Source of the DNA: Streptomyces roseoverticillatus
Lineage (GTDB): Bacteria; Actinomycetota; Actinomycetes; Streptomycetales; Streptomycetaceae
Direction of reading: 5' to 3'
Length of the DNA: 64,000 nucleotides
Assembly (NCBI RefSeq): GCF_000719265.1
Contig: NZ_JOFL01000017.1
Location: 62,001-126,000 of the forward strand
In this document: positions 15,867-24,703 of the stretch, one piece after another
Position numbering within the stretch: position 1 is the stretch's first letter
How the letters are laid out: every line of letters begins with the position of its first letter
The notes under the pieces: generated by a model
Databases searched by the model: none
Told to the model about the DNA's origin: nothing
What the model saw: only the letters and a program-made list of their open reading frames with translations
Made by a program: the position numbers and the translations under genes

Positions 15867-16574
15867 ATGCGTAAGGTGAATGCACGTCGGTACGCCGTCA
15901 CCTCGGCGGCCCTCGGCCTCGCGGCCGGGCTGTTCGCGGCGGCGCCGGCGTCCGCAATGGCAGCAACGCCCACGGCCCAGCGCTCGTCCGGAGACGTGGA
16001 GTTCTCCGTCTTCGACAACGGATCCGGAATTCCGAGAGATTCGTCGTTCCGGCTGGCCGACCTCGGCCGGCACGGGATACCGGATTCCGCAGTGAATCAG
16101 CTCGGCGCCGGGAAGGCGCCCCGTACCGCCGGGACGGAGAGCGCGACGCTCAGCGGCCCCGACGACCTGGTGGGGCAGTGGAAGGACCGTGACGGCTGGA
16201 CCGTCTACATGCGGCGCGGGTACTACGACCCCGTCAGGGACAAGGGCTTCGGGCTCACCAAGATAGAGCAGAAGCACAACCTCACCATGAAGGCCGTACA
16301 GGCCACCACGCAGTACCCGCGCCCGGGAGCCGCGGGGAAACAGAGGTTCGCCGGGTATCCGGACACCTGGAACTACTTCACCGATGTGCTGCACGTGAAG
16401 TGCAGCGGCTGGTGGATCTTCAGGACCTGCCGCGTCGACAAGGTCCAGGCCGTCCGTGCGGGAGTAGACTTCAGCGTCAAAATCCCGCAGCTGCCCAAGG
16501 GCGTCATCACCGCCTACTGCGAGGGCGTTCAGGGGCGTTGCCCCGACTGGGTCAAGAACGCCATCAACATCTGA
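15867..16574 (+). CDS. Secreted protein of unknown function
   Basis: This 235-residue protein starts at ATG 15867 after AAGGGGG. A classical Sec signal peptide is visible: RKVNARRYAV, a hydrophobic core (about 11-28), and the cleavage pattern APASAMA near residue 32. The mature part is acidic to neutral, with many aromatic residues (WKDRDGWTVYMRRGYYD) and four cysteines near the C-terminus in two close pairs (KCSGWWIFRTC and YCEGVQGRC), likely disulfides. I do not recognise the family. The next gene begins 27 bp downstream and is probably co-transcribed. Confidence 0.75.
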   Translation: MRKVNARRYAVTSAALGLAAGLFAAAPASAMAATPTAQRSSGDVEFSVFDNGSGIPRDSSFRLADLGRHGIPDSAVNQLGAGKAPRTAGTESATLSGPDDLVGQWKDRDGWTVYMRRGYYDPVRDKGFGLTKIEQKHNLTMKAVQATTQYPRPGAAGKQRFAGYPDTWNYFTDVLHVKCSGWWIFRTCRVDKVQAVRAGVDFSVKIPQLPKGVITAYCEGVQGRCPDWVKNAINI

Positions 16575-16601
16575 TCCGCCCGCGCCAGGAGGGTCCACTC
16601 G

Positions 16602-17225
16602 ATGAGCCGACATCCGGTCCGGCCGTCCCGCACACTGCCTGCGGCCGAGTGGTGGGCGCCGTTGCTCGTCGATCTGGGTGCCGTTCAGTGCGGGAGTGCC
16701 GAACTGGGCCTGTGCGTCCGGAATGCTGACCTCACCTCCGGCCGCGCGCGGGTGACCGTGCAATGGCCCGGCATCCCCGCCACGACTCTCCTGCCCGACC
16801 CCGAGGCCGGCCGCGACGCGCTCCTGCGGTTGATCGCCGCGGCCGGCCCCGCTCGGCTCGCCGACGACGAGCCGGTGGACTCCACGTCCTCACCGCTCAC
16901 CAGCCACGGCTGGCTGCTCGACGAACTCGGGCGGCGAAGCGACGCCTGGTACGCGTATCTCGCCGAACCGGTCGAGCTGCTCCGGGTGGAGACCGACGGC
17001 CGCCGGACCACGGACGTCGCCGTGGGGCGCACCTCGCGCGGCGACGTGGTGGAGGTCCGTGTCCCCCTGGCCGGGCTGGGGGCCGGTGGCATGGACGTCG
17101 GTCTCACCTACACCATCGTCGAGCGCGCCGTGACCGTCGCGGCGCACGGCCTCCGGCCGGCCGGCTCGGTGCAGGGCCGGCCCGCCTTCGTCACCGGCCT
17201 TCCGGGCGAGGACCTCGAAACCTGA
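16602..17225 (+). CDS. Hypothetical cytoplasmic protein
   Basis: This 207-residue protein starts at ATG 16602 after AGGAGG. It has no signal peptide or membrane segment. The sequence is a mix of beta-type stretches (ARVTVQWPGIPATTLL, GDVVEVRVPLAGLGAG, DVGLTYTIVERAVTVA) and an Asp/Glu-rich centre. I do not recognise a family. It follows the secreted protein at 15867 in an apparent two-gene operon, so it may serve the same process, but no function can be assigned. Confidence 0.65.
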   Translation: MSRHPVRPSRTLPAAEWWAPLLVDLGAVQCGSAELGLCVRNADLTSGRARVTVQWPGIPATTLLPDPEAGRDALLRLIAAAGPARLADDEPVDSTSSPLTSHGWLLDELGRRSDAWYAYLAEPVELLRVETDGRRTTDVAVGRTSRGDVVEVRVPLAGLGAGGMDVGLTYTIVERAVTVAAHGLRPAGSVQGRPAFVTGLPGEDLET

Positions 17226-17287
17226 CCCGGCCCGCCAGGGGCGGGACGGGTGCGGGTTCCGCCCCACGGCGGAGGCGGCCCGGCGCG

Positions 17288-19825
17288 CTACTGCGCCCCG
17301 ATCGACTCCAGCATGTTGAGCTTCGCCGCCCGGCGGGCCGGCCAGACCGCGGCCAGCACGCCGACCGCCAGGGCCAGCAGCAGGAAGACCCCGATCCGTG
17401 CCCACGGCACGACCATCTCGTACTGCGGGAAGGCCGACCGCAGCAGGTGGCCCCCGGACCAGGCGACGAAGATGCCGGTGCCGACGCCCAGCACCGCGCC
17501 GAACATCGCGATCATCACAGACTCCAGCCGGACCATCAGCTTGACCTCGCGGCGGGCCAGGCCGATCGCGCGCAGCATCCCGATCTCGCGGGTCCGCTCG
17601 AATACGGACATGGCGAGCGTGTTGACGACGCCGAGGACCGCGATGACGACGGCCATGCCGAGCAGGCCGTAGGCGAGGTTGAGGATCGGGTCGATGTTCC
17701 CGGACTCGGCGCGGCGCAGGTCCTCCGGGGACTCCACCTTGATGAGCGGGTTGCCGCCGAACGCGTCCTTGATCTTCTCGCGGAGGCCGGCGGCCTCGCC
17801 GCGCTCCGCCTTCACCAGCACCGAGTCGTCGCGCACCTTCTCCATGTGCGGATCGACGAGGGCGGGCGCGGTGAGGACGTCGCCGAGCACGTCGTTGTCG
17901 GCGTGGACGGCCACGACCTTCGGCGCGGCCCGCTTGCCGTCGTAGAACTCCATGGGCAGCGTGGAGCCGGCCTTCAGGCCCCGCTTCTTCGCGTACGACT
18001 CGGACACGGCGACGGCCCCGGTGCCGCGCACGTCGGCGAGCGAGCCGGAAGTGACGCGCAGGTAGGTCACCTTGGTGATCGACGACAGGTCGGTGGCGAC
18101 GGCCAGGGACGGCTGCCCGTCCGACTGGAAGCCGGACGTCCGCAGCGGGACGGCCGCGGCGATGCCGGGCCGGCCGGCGAGCTTCTTGCCGACCTCCGGC
18201 GCGAGGCCCAGGTAGCTGGCGGACTTGACCTGGTAGTCGGCGGTCAGGTCCTGCTTGCCCATCCGGCCCACGCCCTCGTTCGCCGAGACCGCGCCCACCG
18301 TCAGGCCGGTGATCAGCGTCAGGCCGATCATCAGCGCGGACGCCGTGGCGGCCGTACGGCGCGGGTTGCGCAGGGCGTTCTCCTTGGCGAGCTTGCCGCT
18401 GACGCCGGAGACGCGGGCGGCGAGCTTGCCGAAGAGCCGGACGAACGGCCGCGAGAGCAGCGGGGCCAGGACGATGACGCCCGTGAGCGTGAGGGCCGAG
18501 CCCGCCATGGCATAGGTCAGGCCGCTGCGGTCGCGGAACGTGGTCGTGTAGAGCAGGGCGGCCACGCCCAGCGCCGTGAGCACGCCGCCGATGGAGTTGC
18601 GGACGACCAGGCTGCGCGGCGCCGGAGGCGCTTCCCCGGAGGACAGCGCCTCGACCGGGGCGATCCGCGCGGCCTTGCGGGAGGGCAACCAGGCGGCGAG
18701 CACGGTCACGACGACGCCGACCGCGAGGGCGCTCAGCACGGCCGGAGCCTTGATCACGAGCGGCCCGTCGGGCAGGTTCGCCCCGTTGGCGTTGAGGAAC
18801 TCCGGCAGGAGGACGGCGACCCCGAGACCCAGCCCCAGGCCCAGCGCCGAGGCGATCAGCCCCAGCAGCCCGGCCTCGACGAGCACCGAGCGCACCACCT
18901 GGCGGCGGGAGGCGCCCACGGCCCGCAGCAGCGCGATCTCACGGGTGCGCTGGGCGATGAGCATGGTGAAGGTGTTGGCGATGATGAAGACGCCGACGAA
19001 GAGGGAGATGCCGGCGAAGACCAGGAAGGTGGTGCGGATCGACCGGGTCTGCTCGTCGATCATCTCGGACTGGTCGGCCGCCAGCTTGGCGCCGCTCTGC
19101 GCCTCGAAGCTCTCCGGCAGGGCCTTGCGGACCTCCGCGGTCAGCTTGTCCTTGTCGGTGCCGGGCGTCGCGGACACCACGAGCTCGCTGAACTCGCCCG
19201 GCTTGCCGAAGAGCTTCTGCGCCGTCGCGGTGTCGAAGACGGCGAGGCTGCCGCCGGCGCTCACGCGCGGGTTGTCCGTCCGGACGACGCCGACGAGCTT
19301 CTTCTTCAGGACGGGGCCGTCGACGGCCATGCGGACGGTGCCGCCGATCTTCGTGCCGGTCTTCTCCGCCGTGCTCTCGTCGAGCGCGATCTCGCCCTCG
19401 GCGGCGGGCGCACGGCCCTTGACCAGCGGGTAGCGGCTGTCCTTGCCGTCCTTGCCGGGCGCGTAGTTGACGCCGGCGCTGCCCCACTCGCCGCCGGTGG
19501 GGTTGTTGTGCCTGTCGGCGATCATGGCGACGCCCTCGACGGAGGGGCGCACGGTGGCCACGCCGGGCAGGGCGCGCACGGTCTCGACGGCGCGGTCGTC
19601 GAGTTTCCTCTGCTCCGCGGGGTCGGTGCTGGGGCGGCCGCCCGCGGTCACGGAGACGGCGACGTCGTCCAGGCTCCGGGACATCTTGTTGCGGAAGGCG
19701 CTGCCGACGGAGTCGCTGAAGATCAGGGTGCCGGAGACGAAGGCGGTGCCGAGGAGGACCGCGAGGGCGGTCATCATCAGCCTGGTTTTATGCGCGAGGA
19801 GGTTGCGCAGAGCGGTACGGAACAT
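17288..19825 (-). CDS. MacB/FtsX-type ABC transporter permease
   Basis: This 845-residue permease has the double-FtsX layout. The first membrane helix (about 17-38) is followed by a large extracellular MacB-like core (about 40-245). Then come three helices with the FtsX motif QRTREIALLRAVGASRRQ (about 265-385), a helical stretch near 420-470, a second external domain, and a second FtsX block with FERTREIGMLRAIGLARREV (about 720-835). Such proteins work with a LolD/MacB-like ATPase to move lipids, lipoproteins or peptides outward by mechanotransmission. The ATPase gene lies just upstream at 19984-20814. Substrate unknown. Confidence 0.93.
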   Translation of the reverse strand: MFRTALRNLLAHKTRLMMTALAVLLGTAFVSGTLIFSDSVGSAFRNKMSRSLDDVAVSVTAGGRPSTDPAEQRKLDDRAVETVRALPGVATVRPSVEGVAMIADRHNNPTGGEWGSAGVNYAPGKDGKDSRYPLVKGRAPAAEGEIALDESTAEKTGTKIGGTVRMAVDGPVLKKKLVGVVRTDNPRVSAGGSLAVFDTATAQKLFGKPGEFSELVVSATPGTDKDKLTAEVRKALPESFEAQSGAKLAADQSEMIDEQTRSIRTTFLVFAGISLFVGVFIIANTFTMLIAQRTREIALLRAVGASRRQVVRSVLVEAGLLGLIASALGLGLGLGVAVLLPEFLNANGANLPDGPLVIKAPAVLSALAVGVVVTVLAAWLPSRKAARIAPVEALSSGEAPPAPRSLVVRNSIGGVLTALGVAALLYTTTFRDRSGLTYAMAGSALTLTGVIVLAPLLSRPFVRLFGKLAARVSGVSGKLAKENALRNPRRTAATASALMIGLTLITGLTVGAVSANEGVGRMGKQDLTADYQVKSASYLGLAPEVGKKLAGRPGIAAAVPLRTSGFQSDGQPSLAVATDLSSITKVTYLRVTSGSLADVRGTGAVAVSESYAKKRGLKAGSTLPMEFYDGKRAAPKVVAVHADNDVLGDVLTAPALVDPHMEKVRDDSVLVKAERGEAAGLREKIKDAFGGNPLIKVESPEDLRRAESGNIDPILNLAYGLLGMAVVIAVLGVVNTLAMSVFERTREIGMLRAIGLARREVKLMVRLESVMIAMFGAVLGVGTGIFVAWSGGHLLRSAFPQYEMVVPWARIGVFLLLALAVGVLAAVWPARRAAKLNMLESIGAQ

Positions 19826-19866
19826 GGTGGTGGCGTCAGTCCTGGAGGTCGTCGTGTCCGGCGGTC

Positions 19867-19983
19867 GTCAGCTCGTAGGGCCGTGGCTGTCAGCTCGTGG
19901 GGGCCGGGCGTCGGCTCGTGGGGCCGCGTGGCGTGAGCTCGCGGGGGCGTGGCGTCAGCCCGTACGGCCCTCGGGCCTTGCCG

Positions 19984-20004
<21 letters not shown>
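19867..20004. repeat. Six degenerate ~22-bp direct repeats
   Basis: Units begin GTCAGCTCGT followed by an A/G/C-rich GGGCC block: 19867-19888, 19889-19909, 19910-19932, 19933-19953, 19954-19982 and 19983-20004. The last unit contains the stop codon of the ABC ATPase (TCA on the plus strand at 19984-19986). The array fills most of the 158-bp gap between the ATPase and its permease. It may be an mRNA-processing or stability element, or simple slippage expansion. Confidence 0.7.
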
Positions 20005-20814
<810 letters not shown>

Positions 20815-20996
20815 GGGTCTCCTCCGGGAGGTAGCGGGAAGGGGCGTCCGGCCCTCGCTCCGCGCCGGGAACACCCGGGGACGCAATGGCCGGAATCAAC
20901 TCCTCCAATTCTCGGCGCGCGGCCTGCGCCGAGCGTCAGCCGTACGGCCGGAAAGTCCGTACACCCGGAGGGCCGTCGAGAGGGAGTCCGCGTAGT

Positions 20997-21025
20997 CCCT
21001 GAGACGGACACCGTCCGTCTCAGGG
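20997..21025. terminator. Terminator hairpin downstream of the AraC-family gene
   Basis: A perfect 13-bp stem, CCCTGAGACGGAC (20997-21009) with its complement at 21013-21025, has a 3-nt loop. An outer arm, CGTAGTCCC (20991-20999) with GGGACTACG (21042-21050), could form a competing structure that includes the araC stop. It lies 21 bp after the stop of the minus-strand AraC gene. Confidence 0.7.
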
Positions 21026-21045
21026 CCCACACGTCCCTCTCGGGA

Positions 21046-22044
21046 CTACGAGCGCAGGGTGCGGGACGGCGGGCGCCCGTAGCGCTGCTGGTAGTACCCG
21101 GCGAAGCGGCCGAGGTTGTTGAAACCCCAGCGGTAGGCGACTTCGGCCACGGTGACGTCGCCGTCCCCGCGGGCCGTCGCCAGCTCCTGGTGCGCCCGGC
21201 CCAGCCGGACCTCCCGCAGGTAGCCCAGCGGCGTGGTGTCCACGTGCCGGCGGAACGCCTCCTGCAGCGCGCGCGGGCTCACCCGGGCAGCAGCGGCGAG
21301 GTCGGCCAGCGTCAGCGGCTGGTCCGCGCGCTCCTCGGCCAGCGCCATCGCCCGCCGCACGGCGGGGTGCGCGACCTCGCCCGGCCGCTGCGCGTCCACG
21401 CCCCGGGTGACCAGCTCGTGGGTCTGCATGAGGATCGCCGCCGTCGACTGCGTCAGGTGCCCGGCCACGAGGGGGCTGCTGCGGGCCACGCCCTCGCCGA
21501 GCACCTCCCGGTGCACCGCGGCCGAGATCCCGGCCCAGCTACGGGCAGCAGCAGCGGAGACGGTCCCGTTGAGCGAGAAGCGGGCCCGTAACGGCTCCTC
21601 AAGGCCGAGTGCGTCGGCCGCCGCCTGCTCCACGGTCTCCCGGTCGAGCCGGAGCGTCGTCATACGGGCGCCGGGCGACCAGTGCACCTGGAAGGAGCGG
21701 TACGGGTCGAGCACGTACGTCTGCCCCGGCCCGACGACCCGCTCCTCCCGCCCGGGCGACATCACCCGCACCCGGCCCCGTACCAGCTGGCACACCAGCA
21801 GGTACGAGTCGAGGGGCTGCGGCGCGACGAGCGTCTCCGCCCCGTACTGCAGCCCCGACACCGTGATCCCCGGAAAGCCGCCCTCCGCGTACCACGCGGA
21901 GAACTCCTTGGGGTCGCCGAGCACGCTGAGTTGATAGGGGCTGTAGGCAGAGCTGATGATCTCCCTGGTCTCGTCGAGATCATTGCTGAGGACGAGCGTG
22001 CGCATGTTGCCGGGGGCCTCGGGGCCCACCCGTGGTTCGGTCAT
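21046..22044 (-). CDS. AraC-family transcriptional regulator
   Basis: This 332-residue regulator has an N-terminal cupin-like sensing domain (about 20-175; YLLVCQLVRGRVRV, YVLDPYRSFQVHW). The C-terminal double helix-turn-helix (about 225-330) has LTLADLAAAARVSPRALQEA and VAEVAYRWGFNNLGRFAGYY followed by YGRPPSRTLR. This is the AraC_binding_2 type common in Actinobacteria. A strong sigma-70-like promoter lies upstream on the minus strand (see 22116-22144). The target is unknown; the ABC exporter genes next to it run in the same direction but beyond a terminator. Confidence 0.92.
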   Translation of the reverse strand: MTEPRVGPEAPGNMRTLVLSNDLDETREIISSAYSPYQLSVLGDPKEFSAWYAEGGFPGITVSGLQYGAETLVAPQPLDSYLLVCQLVRGRVRVMSPGREERVVGPGQTYVLDPYRSFQVHWSPGARMTTLRLDRETVEQAAADALGLEEPLRARFSLNGTVSAAAARSWAGISAAVHREVLGEGVARSSPLVAGHLTQSTAAILMQTHELVTRGVDAQRPGEVAHPAVRRAMALAEERADQPLTLADLAAAARVSPRALQEAFRRHVDTTPLGYLREVRLGRAHQELATARGDGDVTVAEVAYRWGFNNLGRFAGYYQQRYGRPPSRTLRS

Positions 22045-22115
22045 CAGGCTTCCCTCGGATGTCCGCGTATCGGGGACAGGAGCCGCGTTCGGCGAGTAGC
22101 CGGTGGATGGCCCCG

Positions 22116-22144
22116 TTAGTACCGTTGCCCCTGTCCGCAGTCAA
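22116..22144 (-). promoter_or_regulatory. Canonical promoter of the AraC-family gene
   Basis: On the minus strand TTGACT (22144-22139) is separated by exactly 17 bp from TACTAA (22121-22116), close to the HrdB consensus. The predicted transcript would start about 65 bp before the ATG at 22044. The rest of the 260-bp gap (22045-22304) shows GC-rich dyads but no gene. Confidence 0.6.
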
Positions 22145-22304
22145 GGCGAGGGCCGGTCCCCACAGCTGTTTCGGGACAGGACCCCGCCGGGGGGAGAGCG
22201 GGTAAGGCCCTGGGTTCACGGGGGACATCCAGGGCCGGTCCCGTCGCGGGGGCGCCCCGCCGTCTCGCGGACGGACGGCGGGGTCTTCGCGTGTGCCGTT
22301 TGGC

Positions 22305-22559
22305 CTACGGGCCGGGTGCCGGCCGCGCGCCGGGTGCGCCGAGCCGGGGGCAGCCCCAGTCCCATGCCGGGCCGGGCGCCCTGCCGGGCGTCGGCATCCT
22401 CAGCGTCGCGTAGTCCGTGTGGCGCTCTGTGCCGCACCGGTGGCACCGCTCGACACCTCGGGAGCGGCTCCAGCCCGCGGGGTGAGTGCACCGCCGGGGG
22501 ATGAGGCGGCCGGCCGCCGTACGGGTCGCCGCGGCGGCATCGCGCAAGAGCGTGGTCAC
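22305..22559 (-). CDS. Small Cys/His-containing protein
   Basis: This 84-residue protein starts at GTG 22559, whose GTGA overlaps the stop of the upstream small gene, so translation is coupled. It has three cysteines spaced as RRCTHP and ERCHRCG, with several histidines, which could bind zinc, and an Arg/Pro/Gly-rich tail. I do not recognise the family. It forms a minus-strand pair with the 73-residue gene and is divergent from the XRE-TPR regulator. Confidence 0.5.
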   Translation of the reverse strand: MTTLLRDAAAATRTAAGRLIPRRCTHPAGWSRSRGVERCHRCGTERHTDYATLRMPTPGRAPGPAWDWGCPRLGAPGARPAPGP

Positions 22560-22777
22560 GAGTGCACCACCTGCTGATGCCGCACGAACTCGGCGTTCAA
22601 GGCCTGGGCCTCCGTGATGCGGCCCAGCCGCACGGCACCGTGGAAGCGGACCCGCAGTTGGGCACAGCGGAGGCACCACTGCGACAGCTCATCGTGCTGC
22701 CCCGCCTCGGCTTCCGGGGCGGCATTCTGAGGGGCGTCGGCGAGCTGTGCTTGAGCACACTCTTGGCTGCTGGTCAT
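22556..22777 (-). CDS. Small CxxC protein
   Basis: This 73-residue protein starts at ATG 22777 after GAGGAG. The N-terminal third is acidic and Gln/Ala-rich. The rest is a helix-turn-helix-sized segment with SQWCLRCAQLRVRFHGAVR and LGRITEAQALNAEFVRHQQV. The CxxC pair suggests metal binding or a thiol pair. It is not a named family to me. It lies divergent from the XRE-TPR gene, sharing the 159-bp gap as promoter region. Confidence 0.55.
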   Translation of the reverse strand: MTSSQECAQAQLADAPQNAAPEAEAGQHDELSQWCLRCAQLRVRFHGAVRLGRITEAQALNAEFVRHQQVVHS

Positions 22778-22936
22778 GTTCTGCTCCTCGGTTCCATCAG
22801 TACGTGGGATGAGGGAACCGCTCTCGCAGCGGGGTCTCCAGCGTTCATGCACACTGCGCATGCGGGTATGCGATCAGCGGGTACGCAGGCTCGTTTGCCC
22901 GTCATCCGGCACCTACTGTGAGAGGAACGGGCGGAA

Positions 22937-24202
22937 ATGAGCTGGTCCGACAGCGCCTTACGGGCGGCCGCGGCGCAGGGCGATTACGGGCGGGTGATCC
23001 GGCTCGTGCGCGAGTCGGTTCGTATGACTCAGGGGCAGCTCGGCGTTGCCTGCGGTCTGTCCCAGTCCGCGGTCTCCCGCATGGAGCAGCGCGGCGCAGG
23101 CGAGTACCACATGACCACCCTTGCCCGGATCTCTCATCATCTCGGCATCCCGCCCCAGTTGGTTGGACTCGCCGAGAAGGGGACAGTGCCGGGCAGGTAC
23201 AAAGACGGAAGCGAAGAAGTGGAGCGGCGCGAATTCTTAGCCGGCGTTGCTGCAGTCGCAGCAGCGCCAGTGATCGGCGCAGATTCGGCCCCACGCGCAG
23301 AGTGGGACGGGGGACAAGCGGCCGTACTCCGGATGGCGACGACCGCGTACCGGCGGATGGACGCGACTGTACCGGCGCGGCAACTTGCCGATACCGTAGC
23401 GGGTCACATGCGCCTTGTTCAGACAGTGGCCAATCAGACGAACGATCAGTCTGTGCGTACCCGCTTGGCGGCTGTAGGGAGCGAGGTGGCAAGCCTCGCC
23501 GGCTGGTTGAGCTGGGACATGGCCGATCAAGGATCAGCGCGCACCTGGTACGGCGCGGCGATCAAGGCAGCCCGGCGCGCCGCGGAACCGCTGTTGATCT
23601 CCTACCAGCAAGGAAGTCTCGCCCAGTTCGAGGTCGAGTACGGCAACTGTGCTCAGGGGCTTTCCCTGATTCGATCAGCAAGACGTCAGCTCGGAGACGC
23701 ATGCCCGCCCATTGCTGCTGCTTGGCTTTCCTCCCTTGAAGCGGTTGCGCACGCGACAGCTGGTGACGAGCGGGCTGCGGATCGCGCGCTCTCGGCAAGC
23801 GGTGTTGAAGCAGCCCGGTTGGCTACGACGGATGCACCACCCTGGCCTTGGGTCTTCTCCTTCGACGAGAGGAAAGTGGCTGCGGCTCGAGTGACCTGCG
23901 GTGCTCGGCTGGGACGCCCCCGGTGGGTGCTCTCCTCGTTGTCCGACGCGACGGCTGCTTTGTCGTCCTGTCATGAGAAGCAGCGCGCGCTGCTGATGCT
24001 GGACGTGGCAAGCGGCCACTTGGCTTCTGGCCAACTGGAAGCGGCTTTCGCTCTCGCTTCGCAGGCGCTGCGGACCGGTTTGCGACTACGCTCCGGGCGT
24101 GTGGCTGAGCGGGCCCGCGCCTTCCGGCGAAACTACTCGTCTGCGACGCCGCCAGCCGTCGTCCGCGAGTTCGATGGACTGCTACGTGACGCTTACCTGT
24201 GA
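22937..24202 (+). CDS. XRE-family regulator with TPR-like C-terminal domain (two TTA codons)
   Basis: This 421-residue protein has an N-terminal Cro/XRE helix-turn-helix (about 18-75; MTQGQLGVACGLSQSAVSRM), the twin-Arg-like link ERREFLAGVAAVAAAPVIG, and a long helical-repeat domain (about 125-415; TWYGAAIKAARRAAEPLLIS, LASGQLEAAFALASQALRTG) resembling TPR/peptide-sensor regulators. The gene contains TTA leucine codons at residue 8 (22958-22960) and residue 101 (23237-23239), so translation should depend on the bldA tRNA and be tied to development. Codon use is less GC-extreme than in its neighbours, suggesting horizontal origin. The SLOG-like gene follows after 12 bp. Confidence 0.85.
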   Translation: MSWSDSALRAAAAQGDYGRVIRLVRESVRMTQGQLGVACGLSQSAVSRMEQRGAGEYHMTTLARISHHLGIPPQLVGLAEKGTVPGRYKDGSEEVERREFLAGVAAVAAAPVIGADSAPRAEWDGGQAAVLRMATTAYRRMDATVPARQLADTVAGHMRLVQTVANQTNDQSVRTRLAAVGSEVASLAGWLSWDMADQGSARTWYGAAIKAARRAAEPLLISYQQGSLAQFEVEYGNCAQGLSLIRSARRQLGDACPPIAAAWLSSLEAVAHATAGDERAADRALSASGVEAARLATTDAPPWPWVFSFDERKVAAARVTCGARLGRPRWVLSSLSDATAALSSCHEKQRALLMLDVASGHLASGQLEAAFALASQALRTGLRLRSGRVAERARAFRRNYSSATPPAVVREFDGLLRDAYL

Positions 24203-24214
24203 GCGAGGGGAACC

Positions 24215-24691
24215 ATGCGGATCGGGATCACTGGACACAGGGGTTTGCCCGACCACGTCGAAGGGCGCGTACGGCTGGCGCTCGCCGAGGCCGTGAAGGG
24301 CTGCAGGCCCAGTGACCTCGTCGGGGTGAGCTGCATCGCCGACGGCCCTGACGCCTGGTTCGCCCAGACCGTGCTCGACCACGGTGGCCGGCTCGAAGTC
24401 GTCGTGCCTGCGGAGGCGTACCGGGACGGCCTGCCCGACTGGCACCACGAGGTCTACGACCACCTTTTCCACCGGGCCTCCGATATTCACCGCACCGGCC
24501 TTGCCGAGTCCGATGCGCAGGCGCACATGGTGGGCAGTGAACTGCTCGTAGGCCTGGTCGATGAGGTGTTCGCCGTGTGGGACGGCCAGCCCGCACGTGG
24601 GTACGGGGGCACCGCTGACGTCGTCGCGTATGCCCGGCGTACGGGCGTGCCGGTGCGGGTTCTCTGGCCGGAGGGCGCGACCAGGGGCTGA
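24215..24691 (+). CDS. SLOG-like nucleotide-binding protein
   Basis: This 158-residue protein starts at ATG 24215 after GAGGGGAA. It has the Rossmann-like pattern of the SLOG/DprA-LOG superfamily: an opening strand and loop MRIGITGHRGLP, a second strand with SCIADGPDAWFAQTVLDHGG followed by LEVVVPAEAYRDG, and a late strand EVFAVWDGQPARGYGGTAD with the Gly-rich segment before VVAYARRTGVPVRVLWP. SLOG proteins bind or process nucleotides or nucleotide-derived signals, and some sense or make second messengers in conflict systems. It is probably co-transcribed with the XRE-TPR gene. Exact activity unknown. Confidence 0.7.
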   Translation: MRIGITGHRGLPDHVEGRVRLALAEAVKGCRPSDLVGVSCIADGPDAWFAQTVLDHGGRLEVVVPAEAYRDGLPDWHHEVYDHLFHRASDIHRTGLAESDAQAHMVGSELLVGLVDEVFAVWDGQPARGYGGTADVVAYARRTGVPVRVLWPEGATRG

Positions 24692-24703
24692 TGAGGCCGC
24701 CCC

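Noticed and set aside
22556..22861. Longer form of the 73-residue protein starting at 22861
   Set aside because: The ATG at 22777 has GAGGAG directly upstream, whereas the longer start has no ribosome site and would run into the divergent promoter.
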